Under the pieces are notes generated by a model that saw only the letters and a program-made list of their open reading frames with translations, was not told where the DNA came from and did no database searches. A stretch of DNA of 64,000 nucleotides from Branchiostoma belcheri. Lineage: Eukaryota; Chordata; Leptocardii; Amphioxiformes; Branchiostomatidae. The stretch is from the NCBI RefSeq assembly GCF_001625305.1, contig NW_017803842.1, forward strand, positions 215,149-279,148. Reading direction: 5' to 3'. Both the position numbers and the translations under genes were made by a program. Positions 23,151 through 34,500 of the stretch are shown one piece after another. How positions within the stretch are numbered: the first letter of the stretch is position 1; every line of letters begins with the position of its first letter.

Positions 23151-24487
23151 CTGGAGGAAATATTCTTTTTTTTCCCATAGCAGCATCTACTCCTAAACAT
23201 CCTCTTGCCAGCTACCTTCATTCATGGTCACAGAAAAGCAACACCTGGTTTGGAAGTCAGTTACATGTAGTTATTGCAGAAGGGCCATCTGTTGAATAAT
23301 GGTGGTACTGCAGTCTCAACAAATTCAAACTAGAGTTCCACGATCTCATACCTTGGCCCAAAAATGTTAACCTTTTTAAAAGATTGACGTACGTTTCATT
23401 GCATTCATTTTTTGCAAATAAGATCATTTGCATGAATTAGATCAGTCACTCCCCCCAATGACAGTCTTATTTTAAGCAAAGAAAGCTATTCTAAATTATG
23501 CAAATGAGTGGATTGGAATAAGTTGTGTTTGATGATATTCATATTTACTTGACTTCCAAATGCCTCAGGTATGAAACTCCTGTCATTTACCAGTACGGAG
23601 TGATAGAATGTTTTCATAATAATGCAAATTGGGGCACAATTTACACAATATCTGTCAATGTTCCTCTTAATTACATATGTCACAAGTTTGAATTGTCCTA
23701 TGATCATAGATTGGTTGCGTTATTTCCATAGGTTGTGTGTATGGATATCGGAACAACTAGGCTAAAAACTGTACTTCGAGCCCTGGTTTCTTGGACAAGA
23801 AATAAGCATTCACATGGTGCAAAAAATGCGCCACCAAACGGCTGAAGTTATCATTGCAGGAAAACACGCATTCAGCAGGAGCGCTAGCAAACATTCTGAC
23901 GCGTGAATATGATACGAGTGTGTTTTGAGTGTACAAATGCATTGGTTTCCTTCATATGTGGAGATATTCAGTAGTAATGGCCAGGAAAGAAGCCAGGTTG
24001 AAACTTATGGCATTCATGTCCTCGGTGCTGAAAGCAATGTCACCCCTCCCCAGTTCGTAATAGCATTTTTGGACTAGCATTTTTCGCTTCTTGTCACATA
24101 AGTCGGTCCCTTTTCTCAGTAAAGGCAGTTCGAACAACTCTTGCTTATCTGGGGGAACATAATTGTCTGAAACACCTTCGTGCGTCGGAAAAATCCTTCT
24201 TAACTTGTCATCTTTATTTATAGCCTCCTCTCGTGGGAGGAATGGAACCTTCTCTCCCGGCTGGTTGTAGGATGGTCGGCTTTATTAAAATAATGCGTTA
24301 AAAACTCTTCCCCACCGCCGCGGGGCCTGCACAGGAGGCTAACACATCACCATAATGAAGCCAATCACCATGAAGAATACAAATTTATGACCTACAGCGC
24401 CATGGATCAAAAGCGACTTCTAGCAGCCACTGAAATTACTGCAGGAAGAATTGGCTCAGGTACCTGCAATAATACCATAAATAGATT
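21885..24487 (+). repeat. segment A of a triplicated block (PRMT1 3'UTR and flank)
   Basis: This stretch recurs in inverse at 49133-51403 (B) and within 58083-60430 (C). It covers most of the 3'UTR and about 1.3 kb downstream, ending near GGTACCTGCAATAATACCAT. Beyond the poly(A) signal it has no gene. Confidence 0.85.
23125..23130 (+). terminator. PRMT1 polyadenylation signal AATAAA
   Basis: TTTTCAATAAAGTGAGTCC with T-rich sequence 40 bases on. It is kept in both inverted copies (59200-59205 and 50487-50492, minus strand). Confidence 0.6.
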
Positions 24488-25002
24488 GATTTGAGTTAAA
24501 TCTAAATTCCTTTCTTTTTTTCTCGTGATATGGATTGGCCACAGAGATCAAACTTCCGACCGACCCTAAAAGAAACAGCACAAAAAGCATTCAAGCTGGT
24601 TAAAAAAAGCAGAAAACTCACTATTGAAAACCTTTAGCAATCAGAATTGTACAGTGGTTCACTGGTAACTCAGATGGCTAAGGGTTAAGTAAATTTTCTG
24701 CTCACAATAACAGTAAGAGTTTTTAGATTAATATTTCTTATTACAGTCTGTCTTTGTGGTATCAACTGTCCAGGTGATGCACAAAACATTGGATACTTCT
24801 GTGGGAAGTTTGACCTGTGATATGTGCACCTGGCATTATCCTGTGGTTACTAGGTCTCTCCTGAATCAAATTCCACTATAGGTAATTGCCAGTGCACTGG
24901 GGACGGTACAAGTTTAATTTACAGTAGTTTGTAGTTATCTTGGTTGCTGAAACTGTGGTTTTCTAGGTCTCATCAGCTTTTGTAACATTAAATCAGATGT
25001 AA

Positions 25003-25310
25003 GGTTAGGGTTAGGGTTAGCCTTAAATTAGGGTTAGGGTTAGGGTTAGGGTTAGGGTTAGCCTTAAATTAGGGTTAGGGTTAGGGTTAGCCTTAAATTA
25101 GGGTTAGGGTCGATATCTCGGCAACGACAAACGATATCGAAGTTTGGTTTGCAGTTTTGAACTTCTGACCGGAAGGGGATTCCAATGATACCATGGTTTC
25201 CGTGTTATTGATCGATTTTAATTTTGCTAGGGTTAGGGTTAGGGTTAGGGTTAGGGTTAGGGTTAGGGTTAGGGTTAGGGTTAGCCTTAAATTAGGGTTA
25301 GGGTCTAGAT
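25003..25310 (+). repeat. interstitial telomere-type (TTAGGG)n blocks
   Basis: Two blocks (about 25003-25110 and 25229-25310) of TTAGGG units, the chordate telomere repeat, are interleaved with the spacer GCCTTAAATTAGGGTTAGGG. Each is followed by ATCTCGGCAACGACAAACGA. The shared spacer and trailer make them two units of one larger repeat. Confidence 0.85.
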
Positions 25311-25984
25311 CTCGGCAACGACAAACGATAATTGTTTGGCTGACATAAACATTACTAGTACTACTATATAATACGAATGTGTCAACTTATATCCTGTAAA
25401 AAATTACCTATTTCTGTATTAGAGAGTGGCCGTTCCTAATTTTAGACGGGCCTTCAAAAAGTCAAGTTGCCGCTTTTTTAAAAACATTTGCAATATGTAC
25501 TGCGTAGAGTATGAAATGTATGTGCATGTTTTTTTAATAAATTGTTAAACGTTTCGAGGTTTCACTTGTTGAATGATATTATGCGTTGACCAATCCTTTT
25601 TAATTTCTTTCTTAATCTCCACGTGGTTCAAAACACCTGGAATGTGCACGTGTACATTTGTTAATCCCGTCAAAAACTCGCGTAAACAAGATGGGGTACC
25701 GGTCGTCCTCAAAGCTTCAAATGAATACGACACAAAACGTTTGGAAAATTCAGTCTAGTTGACCATCGACTTTAGTACTTCTTCATCATTTGCAGTGTAT
25801 TACATGTATGTACAATTCAAAATGTTGTTCGTTTCCATTTTAGACTAATTCAGTAATTATATTCTCCTCTTCAAACGAAGCCTGCTAATCGTATATGTTA
25901 CAACATGGGTCTGCTACAAAGATGAATAAAAGTATCCCCCAGCGAAACCTCTGATGCCTCTTTTGAACATTAACCCAGAAGGTT

Positions 25985-26240
25985 TGAACCACTCACATCG
26001 GGAAGTGTGGTGGGATCTTTAACGTGATTGGAGTCCCAAAATACGGGACCTCCATTTCACGTCCTATCCGAGGGACGTCCCTAAACAAAGCTAGGTGCTC
26101 ATTTTCACCTGAATAAAGTGAGAAAAGTCGTGTAAAGTGCCTTTCGTAAGGGCACAAGAACGGTGACATGGTAGGATTCGAACTCAGGCCCTCTTGGTTC
26201 TCCTTTGTTACGCCGCACGACCCAACTCATTAGTGGTTTG
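25985..26240 (-). mobile_element. tRNA-derived SINE-like repeat, copy 1
   Basis: AGGATTCGAACTC is the complement of a tRNA B box (GAGTTCGAATCCT). It is flanked by GTTACGCCGCACGACCC and by GTCCTATCCGAGGGACG, as in copy 2 at 28985-29175. The reverse orientation is inferred from the B box. Confidence 0.5.
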
Positions 26241-26459
26241 CAGCGTGTTTGTAGCGTGGTTGATGAGGTCATGTCTGGTGAGCGTGCAGAATTGAATGAT
26301 ACCATCTATGGTACGATTGATTTCTGGTCACCTGTCCAAGGAAAGCTACCAGGCTTGGGAAGCTGCTGGCAAGAGTAGAAATTGGCCAAAGATAACCAGG
26401 GGAGTTGGTCCGCTAAAGCCCCTGTCACACATTCACGAATTTGGCCTCCCGAACACTAG

Positions 26460-27060
26460 CCAAACGTTCCCCAACTATGGTTAGGTGTATATATAGGTCG
26501 TGTCAGGTGAGCGACTAGAATTGATTGATGCCACCTATGGTACGATTTATTGTCCTCTATTTGTGGTCAATCTTTCAGGCAAAGTTGGCTAAATATGCTA
26601 GAGTATAAACTTCAAAACATCAAGACTGTTTTTATAAATTGTTGTTTTCGTTGATTCTCGAAATGCAGACACTTCTTTGAACAGGCTACTAGTATATTTG
26701 CGACAACGACGGTTCTTTTGCAGTGCATAGGTATAGAAAATGTACGATACTGACACGAGAAACGCGGCAGGGAATAGACTAGATATGGCTTGGTTTATTG
26801 GTTAACGGCGCGGTTGTTTGCGGTAGTGCTTTACTGTGACAACAAACGAGACATTTGGCTGATGCAACGACGGATCCTCACCTCACTTTACCTATCCCTT
26901 TGTAATTTACCCACAACATCAGAGACCTTAGGCTGATTCTACTTTCAAATCAGGGGTAAATATATGTTTTCTTTTCATTTCTACTGAATTTGTCGGCTCT
27001 ATTCAGGATACCCAAAAAAGCCGACAAAGTCCCCTAACAAGTAAATGTTGACATTATTTT
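26460..27060 (+). repeat. locally duplicated segment, copy 1
   Basis: ACGTTCCCCAACTATGGTTA, then CACCTATGGTACGATTTAT with TTTGTGGTCAAT, recurs at 29180-29295. GACGGTTCTTTTGCAGTGC through GACAACAAACGAGACATTTG and CCTATCCCTTTGTAATTTAC to AAGCCGACAAAGTCCC recurs at 30480-30835. The order is preserved, so this is a diverged tandem duplication with insertions. Confidence 0.6.
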
Positions 27061-27152
27061 AAAAACAGTGGCGATGTTTCTATTTGTTATATACATATAT
27101 GTACGTTTGGTTTTAATATAAGGGACCAGGGGCCAAAAATGTACATTGTTTG

Positions 27153-27684
27153 CAGGCTCGAAATACTTTTTACAGGTACATGCAAAATTGCGTGTTGGCA
27201 AAAATTTAGGTGCAATTTGCGTGCAAAATTATAATTGGTAGGTTCGCAACTGTGTTACTGTGTGTTTACCTTATTAGCCTGCCACAGCATACAGGACTTT
27301 ATGTATAAGAGACCAAACATGACCAATGCTAGTACGTGACTGTATTTATTTTTTATTGCTTAACAGTAATACAGTGGGATAGAGACTTCTGCTGAATGGC
27401 CATGTTAAAAGATTAAGATAGAATAAGATACTGATATCTCTGGCTGAGAGACATGATTATTGATTGTGCATGTGATGATGAGCAGTCTTGATAACCAATG
27501 TATCAACGTTATATAGTACCATTTCTTATCAAGTTTCCATTTATGTTTAAACTTAGGAGATACGCAGTTCAAATATGATATCAGTTTCTTCTAGGTGCAA
27601 CATTGCACATTTAAAATATTTTCATGTGTAAATCTTGAAAATCATATGCATTTTGCACATTGCACCTGGGTATTTCGAGCCCTG
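27153..27684. mobile_element. hAT-like non-autonomous element, 532 bases
   Basis: The left end CAGGCTCGAAATACTTTTT and right end GTATTTCGAGCCCTG are inverted. Subterminal TTGCGTGTTGGC and ATTTGCGTG differ from the PRMT1-intron elements, so this is a second subfamily. Confidence 0.65.
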
Positions 27685-27689
27685 GTTTG

Positions 27690-28160
27690 TGCAGAAAATA
27701 GCAAAAAAAGTTCGATTTTAAACAATTCTAATGTGGTGTATACCTAGATTGTCTAAAGTTCTGTAGCCATGTGTTCAAAGCACTCCCATGCCATATTTTA
27801 GGTCATTTGGTTGTAACATTATGGAACAGCAGCCAAAAATGTACATTTTTTTGTCAGAAAACAGCAAAAAAAGTCTCATTTTACATAATTCTAAAGTGAT
27901 GTATACCTGTGTCAGTACAGATCTGTAGGCATAAGGCATCCATATACCAAATTCCAGGTCATTTGGTTGTAATATCAGGGTACAGGAGCCAAAAATGTAT
28001 ATTTTGTCTGAAAATAGCACAAAAGACCTATTTTTCACAATTTTTAAGTAGGGTATGCCAAAAGCGCGAATGATGTTCTGTGGGCAACAAATTACTATCA
28101 TACCAAACTTCAGGTAATTTGGGTTTACTACCAGAGATTGAGAGCCCAAAATATACATTG
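27690..28160. repeat. tandem repeat of about 160 bases, three units
   Basis: Units share TTTTAGGTCATTTGGTTGTA, then GCCAAAAATGTACATTTTT, then AACAGCAAAAAAAG and GTGATGTATACCTG. Because the indels keep phase, the minus strand reads as a 127-codon frame with an internal protein repeat. I treat this as a by-product rather than a gene. Confidence 0.65.
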
Positions 28161-28749
28161 AAAATGGCTCATAACAATATGCAAGGATTTCTACGGTCCA
28201 GCATGGACGTTTTCAAAATGGGCTACCCTCATCAGACTAGTAGGCAGGCCATCCTTCAGACTACTAGGCCATCATCCTTAAGAGTACCAGTCTGACTTGG
28301 TTGTACTATAGTCAGAGACAATGGACTACCAATCTGCTCTGCTCAGATCTATTAGGTAAAAGGCCGGACAACTTTTAAAGCTACAACTAAGGTTACAAAA
28401 TTACTAATTTTAAAGTCAAATATCTCCATATCCGTATGATATATGACAAAAGTAAAAGCACCATAATGTAGAGAAGAACATGCCCTTTGCAATGATATAT
28501 AAAACTTTGCTGTTGGTAAAGAAATAAAATTCTAGAAATGTGGAATTTTCCCACAATTTGCCAGTATTTATAATACTATGTTCGTAGATACATATACATT
28601 AGTCCCTGCCACACATTCAGAAACTTGAATTTAGAAGTTTTGAAGCTTCTCTGAGTGTTTGCTCATCTCAGGGCGGGTAGTATGAAATTCTAAGGGTAAC
28701 CTAGAGATAAAAGTGAGACTACTTGCAAAGAAAAACGCAACCCCTTATC

Positions 28750-28935
28750 CTCAGGGGTAGTATACTAGTATCAGAGTATACTTGTATCTGTCAGAGTACA
28801 CTTGTATCAGAACCCCCCTCCCCCTGCCCTGAGATGACCTATAAAATCCATACTTCATCTGTCCATACTCATCTGTCCATACATAAAAATCCATACTTCA
28901 AATATCTGATGCTGTTTACATGAACGAGCCTGCGT
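28750..28935 (+). repeat. direct repeat, copy 1 (pair with 29668-29850)
   Basis: CAGGGGTAGTATACTAGTAT, then GAACCCCCCTCCCCCTGCCC and GATGCTGTTTACATGAACGA, occur almost identically at 29668-29850. Each copy is followed by a GTGCGTCTGTGTGT-type microsatellite. Confidence 0.8.
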
Positions 28936-28984
28936 GCGTCTGTGTGTTTGTGCGTCTGTGTGTGTGCGTCAGTGCGTGTGTGCC

Positions 28985-29175
28985 TCTGTAGCTCTCCCAA
29001 ACACGGGGCCTCCATTTATCGTCCTATCCGTGGGACGCCCCTAACCGAAGCTACGTACTCATTTACAACTGAGTGAAGTGAGGAAAATCGTGTAAAGTGA
29101 CATCGGGCAGGATTCGAACCCGAGACCTCTTGAGTCTGAGCCGAGCACTATAACGTTACGCCACACGACCCCACT
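28985..29175 (-). mobile_element. tRNA-derived SINE-like repeat, copy 2
   Basis: Contains GGATTCGAACCCGAGACC, a perfect B-box complement, and the shared flank GTTACGCCACACGACCCC. Same family as 25985-26240. Confidence 0.55.
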
Positions 29176-29179
29176 AAAA

Positions 29180-30835
29180 CGTTCCCCAACTATGGTTAGG
29201 TATAGGGTGTGTAGCGTCAGCGAGCAGAATTGATTGATACCACCTATGGTACGATTTATCGTCCTCTATTTGTGGTCAATTTTTCAGGCAAAGTTGGTAC
29301 CTGTTGATGTTCTACTTGCCGTAGATTGCATACAGTACATGTATGAAAGTACTATTATGTACATTCAGCACATTCTACCACCCACCAGAGGAAGTATCAG
29401 TGGCCGTCAGACTCGTTCCTCTCACAAACTGAACCCTCTGTACGGCCGCACGGGACGCTATACGAACAGTGCACTACCGTACATGGTCGAACTTTTGAAT
29501 CAGTGAGACATTATAGTGTATATTATTATGGTGCCATTTCTATTTCATGTCGACAATTTCGTATGGATATGCTGTAATGGTTTTTACTTGTCGCAGTAAC
29601 AATCTTTTAACTTAAATTCTGTACATAACATTTTAAATCCGTTTATTATATGTAAATATGAGCTTTATCTCAGGGGTAGTATACTAGTATCAGAGTATAC
29701 TTGTATCTGTCAGAGTACACTAGTATCAGAACCCCCCTCCCCCTGCCCTGAGATGACCTATAAAATCCATACTTCATATGTCCATACTGCAGCCATAAAA
29801 ATCCATACTTCAAATATCTGATGCTGTTTACATGAACGAGCTTGCGTGCGTCTGTATGTTTGTGCGTCTGTGCGTCAGTGTGTGTGTGTGTGCGTCTGTT
29901 CGTGTGTGCGTCTATGTGTGTGCGCGCGTCAGTGTGTGTTTAGACATAGGCTTAACCATTATATGGAAATGTTCTAAAATATGGGTTTTATCGCTGTTCG
30001 ATTGTCTTTTTTTGGTAATTTATTGATATAATCAGGTTGCTATTCATTTTTTAACAGAGTGAAATATGCAAGCTGTCATTTGTATGTAACAACTATATAT
30101 GTAGAATCTAGAAACTACAGAAAGAAGGTGACTATGTTGTAGTAGATTAGCTAGCTAGGTAGGCAGTTCAGCACCCATGGTAGTCTGCACTCATAAACTT
30201 ACCTGTAGTAGTACGTACCTGAGTGCCTTTTTGTCTGTTATGTACTTCTGGTGTTGTCAGGATTCCTCAGAATCTGTATGACCCAGATTCAAGTGATTCT
30301 GTGGATTATATTCCAATGTTGTAGAAGAAATGTATTTTAATCGCCCTTTATACATTTATTACCATTGTAATTAGTATTATCAAGATACATGTACTAACAA
30401 TTCTCTAGGTAGGGTACTACTATATATAAAGGCCAGAATGGCTAGCAGGACAAGGGCTACTATATCATCATTTCTTAAGACAGCGACGGTTCTTTTGCAG
30501 TGCTAGGTATAGAAAATGTACGATACTGACACGAGAAACGCGGCAGGCCATATACCAGAAGAGGATAACGTCCCTTGTGGGCGGTACTAGTGTGTTACTG
30601 ACAACAAACGAGACATTTGGCTGATTCAAGGACGGTTGTCGGAACCTTAACTCACCTTACCTATCCCTTTGTAATTTACCCACAACATCGGAGACCTGGA
30701 AACCTTGGGTAACGCTAAGTTTTGGGTGTTTTATTAACCTTTTATTGGGATTTCTACTGAATTCTGTCGGCCCATGTTAGGTACCGTACCTAGCATACCC
30801 CCCAAAAAGCCGACAAAGTCCCTAGAAAACTTTTT
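29180..30835 (+). repeat. locally duplicated segment, copy 2 (interrupted)
   Basis: Matches 26460-27060 at both ends (29180-29295 and 30480-30835). The interior holds a possible retrotransposon end (29380-29505), the second direct repeat (29668-29850) and GT-rich DNA. Confidence 0.6.
29380..29505 (+). mobile_element. possible non-LTR retrotransposon C-terminal scrap
   Basis: A 40-codon stretch ending TGA at 29505 reads RGSISGRQTRSSHKLNPLYG then RTGRYTNSALPYMVELLNQ. This resembles the arginine-rich strand and 'NSALPYMV..LN' end of CR1/L2-type ORF2. Short, so tentative. Confidence 0.3.
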
Positions 30836-31522
30836 TAAAAGCACAAAACAGCCCTAACCCTTGCATGCAGAGTCGGCCTGTCCGTTTGCTATGTTATCGA
30901 CTCATGTGAACACAGCATTGATTGTTTTTTTAAATTAGACACGTATCAGCCTGGGACAAGGCGCACCATGTAGTAATAAAGTGGAGGGAGTTCCTTTATC
31001 ATTGAAGAATAGAGACTGACGAGGAGGGTCTTGGTTCCTATTTCAATTGCCATGTGTCAATGCAGACTCGTCTTAAACTTGCGTGGGCAGTACCTGAGAA
31101 CTCATTTCTTCAGTCACGTCAATTTCGCCACGTCTGATGAAATGGCCTGTAGCTGGACGATGCTGATTGGTGAAGGAATGGTGTCGTCATGTTTCCGAAA
31201 TACGTACATTGAACCAACGGGAACGTGCCTGCTTTACACCGATAAAACGGGCTGTACAAGACACGCTGGCACATTTCGACGCCGTCTGTCCACCACTTCA
31301 AGTCGAGTCCTCCAACTAAGATTGAGGCGCCCCGAGACTGACTTTGGTACAGATCATCTTCCAACTGCCCACTTCTATCCGACGTTTTTGAATGCACGCG
31401 AGCAAGTAAGTGATGTTACTACTCACCCAAAGTTTACTTCACTGTCTGCTTTTGGACATTTTCTAGAGTCCGTACTACATTTTACGTGTCATGCATTTGT
31501 CCCGTTCTACAGCGGCAGAGTC

Positions 31523-31589
31523 ATGTTGTGGACTGTGTTGGTTTCAACTCTCCTACTGACCATCTCAACCGGCGGAGCAGAAGCTCAAG
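31523..31589 (+). CDS. IgGFc/vWA gene exon 1 (signal peptide)
   Basis: MLWTVLVSTLLLTISTGGAE AQ: short start, hydrophobic core, small residues before a likely cleavage after Ala21 or Gly18. The donor CAAG|GTAGGT leaves phase 1. Kozak context GTCATGT is moderate. Confidence 0.75.
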
Positions 31590-34500
31590 GTAGGTGTCGG
31601 TACTTTTAATTCTGATTGATAGCATAACATGGTTCATATTACCCCTATTCCAACTGTACAAACCGCCAAATGAGCCGCCTGAACATCAAACATGAGAGCC
31701 ACAAGTTCCTCCAAAACTACAAACTGATGAAAGACACGGGTAGAACCACCAAATGAGTCGCATGACAAACTAAAGGGGGAGCCACAAGTCTGTCTACCAA
31801 ATGAACCACCTGTAAAACTGAAGAGCGCGACAAGTCGGTCCTGGCAAACTGAAGAGAGCCACAAGTCGGTCCTGGCAAACTGGAGAGAGCCACAAGTCGG
31901 GCCTGGCAAACTGAAGAGAGCCACAAGTCGGTCCTGGCAAACTGAAGAGAGCCACAAGTCGGGCCTGGCAAACTGAAGAGAGTCACAAGTCGGTTCTGAC
32001 AAACTGAAGAGAGCCACAAGTCGGGCCTGGCCAACTGAAGAGAGCCACAAGTCGAGCCACCAGACGAGCTGTACGGCAGACTTAAAGAGAGCCACATATC
32101 TGACCCCCAAACGATCCTGACAAACTGAAGAGAGTCACAAGTCCGTCCATCAAGGGGCTTGAGAAACGGCGGTACCGTACAGTTTTGCGCAATTGTTACG
32201 GTGGTCAGTTAGGGTTGTCTGTCAGTGTCCCACCGATAGGAATTTTTTTATGGAATACCGTGTCTGAGGAGAGCCACACCTCGGGCATATGAAATAACGT
32301 ATGATATGATATGATATGATATGATATGATATGATATGATAGGATATGATAGGATATGATATGATATGATATGATATAGAGTATATCGAAATAGAGTGCG
32401 GTCTTTCGTGTCACTGGTTTTAAATCCGTTGGCCGCTCCTTACTGGGTCAGCTGAGTTGCGCTGAACGGCAGCCGAACCAGAACCTGTTGCGTTCTTCGT
32501 GCACAAGGATATTACCCACATGTAGATACGGTCGTTATGATGTATGGTTATAGTGGGATCTAGATCAAAAGGTAGGGCATCATATCCATGTACAGCTCTT
32601 TTAAAATAAAGATTTATTTTACTAAACTGGACGCCCTATAGAAGAGGACATCAAAGCTAACGATAGATTTTACAACGGAGCCAAACGTTCGACCTGACTG
32701 ATTCATGGAATCCAAACTTGATAAATATACTCTGGTTATGACTGATTCTCTTAATACATGAAATCAAATACGAAGTGTTGACGCATTTCGTATGGTACCA
32801 TCTGGATTGAATGGTGAATTAAGGACTTGAGTTAGGATTTCGTTTTTTTTTTTAACATTCCGTTATTTTCCCATTATTTTTTATTTGTGTTTTGTCTTCT
32901 TTATTTCTTCTTTTCCTAATTGTTTCTGGAGAGAGACACAATTGCTGTTCTGCATGGCTAAAATGTACCGTCCCTATCCGCGTTGTCACTGGGTATATAT
33001 GGTATTGATTGTTCATGTCCGGGCTGCCTAACCTCCGGCTAACTTATCTAGACCCATGCCAGTTACTGCACTTTCCTGTGGCGCGCTGGGCGGGTATAGG
33101 GATTCTCCGGGCACCTCTGTCCACTGCTATGGCTTTCACGTCGTTCCAGCCGATTCCCATTTTCTCGTTCGTCGTCAGGTATTTCGTGGCCTTCCCCTTT
33201 TTCCTTTGCACCCTTCTACATGTGGCTGCCAGGCCAAATATGTTTCGGGGTGTCTGCTTAATTGTAATATCCTCCATTCTGAGGTCATGCCCCGGTAGTT
33301 TAGCGTAGTAGACGCTATTCGACAACAATGGTCCTTGGCGGGTTGTTCGAAAAGAGAATTTCTTCGTTGGTTACCCTGTCTCCCCATGCCACACGTATCC
33401 TAGTGTTGTCGTTCCACATACTAGTACTGCCAAATTAACCGTCTGCCATGTACTGCACATGTATATATTTGCTTTACAAATTCGATGATGAGCAGTAATA
33501 GTAGTGGTAAAGGCGCACCCATGGTGCACACCGAAAATAATTACCGAAACTTTGTGAAATCTTCCCGTCAGGCAAACGGTTCCTGCCATTTGAAGCTGCC
33601 GATGCCATTTGGTAGGACGTCAAACTTAAATTGTTTTAGGATGCGACGTCTGCCCTGATAATTTCGTGGTGTACGGGGTGAGGGTTCGAATCCGAGCGCG
33701 AGCTTGTGCTCTTTTTCCCCCAATATATATCTTTTACTATTTTTCACAACGGTGCTTTATATTTGCAATGAAAATGTTTGTTCTTTTCATAAATTTCATA
33801 TATGATTAATTTTTTTCTTGCCCCTCAGAAAAGTCAACAGGCTCGGATATGGCACAATCATTAACAGATTTCACATCGACCATTTCAAATCACAACAACT
33901 GTTTACAGACAGAAACGCGCGGCGTCGTCCATGCTAACATGGTAATTTTCTGTTTTCAGGCGTCCGAGACAACAGAGGCACTGAATTCATCCTGACATTT
34001 ACGGAAAACTTTCAGAGGGACAGAAATCCACCCCGGCTGTTCATCACCACCCAGTCTGCCACGACCGACGTCACCATCACACTCCCTGCTACCGGCTACA
34101 CCACCACGGTCACGGCGACCAATGGACAGGCTAGTCTCTTTTCTACAGAAACTCCCATGGCCATTGTTCCGACGAACTCTCACTTCTTCTTCTACTATTG
34201 AGTTTTTTTTCGCACAACCAGGTTTTCCTCTAGCTGACAGAACTACTCTTTCCAAATACATTTCCAAGCCGGAGCTCGGCTGGGCAGTTTGCGGGAACGA
34301 AACGTGTGATATAAAAGACAACAAAACACACAAAACGTTTCAAGAATATGAATAGATTATGCTTATTACTGTATTTTCCAAAAGGCAATTATAAACATAA
34401 TGTATTCAAATGTGACGTGAGCAAAGGTTGTTGGAAGGTCAGAAGTGGTTGGAAGTCGGTATCGGCCCCTACGTAATTAAGTCACAGCCTCTTACAACTT

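Larger units (their letters stand above)
24488..31522. other. gene-free stretch rich in repeats
   Basis: No recognisable exon was found. The contents, itemised separately, are interstitial TTAGGG repeats, two tRNA-SINE copies, a hAT-like element, about 160-base tandem repeats, GT-rich microsatellites, and a locally duplicated segment (26.0-27.06 versus 29.0-30.84 kb). A 192-codon frame at 31031-31609 overlaps the signal-peptide exon below but has no coding character of its own upstream of 31523. Confidence 0.6.

Noticed and set aside
27775-28158. Minus-strand protein with internal repeats (127 codons)
   Set aside because: Follows the non-coding ~160-base tandem repeat; no start context or neighbours.
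31031-31522. 192-codon + strand frame as an extended N-terminus of the IgGFc/vWA protein
   Set aside because: The internal Met at 31523 gives a clean signal peptide; the upstream part has no protein-like character, and a signal peptide would not sit 164 residues in.
31634-32110. Minus-strand repeat protein (158 and 126 codons, 'CGSLQFAR' repeats)
   Set aside because: Produced by the 31-base minisatellite read in successive frames; no flanking exon structure.
33655-33705. tRNA gene suggested by GGGTTCGAATCCGAG
   Set aside because: Only the B-box-like stretch is present; no A box at the right distance and no acceptor stem.
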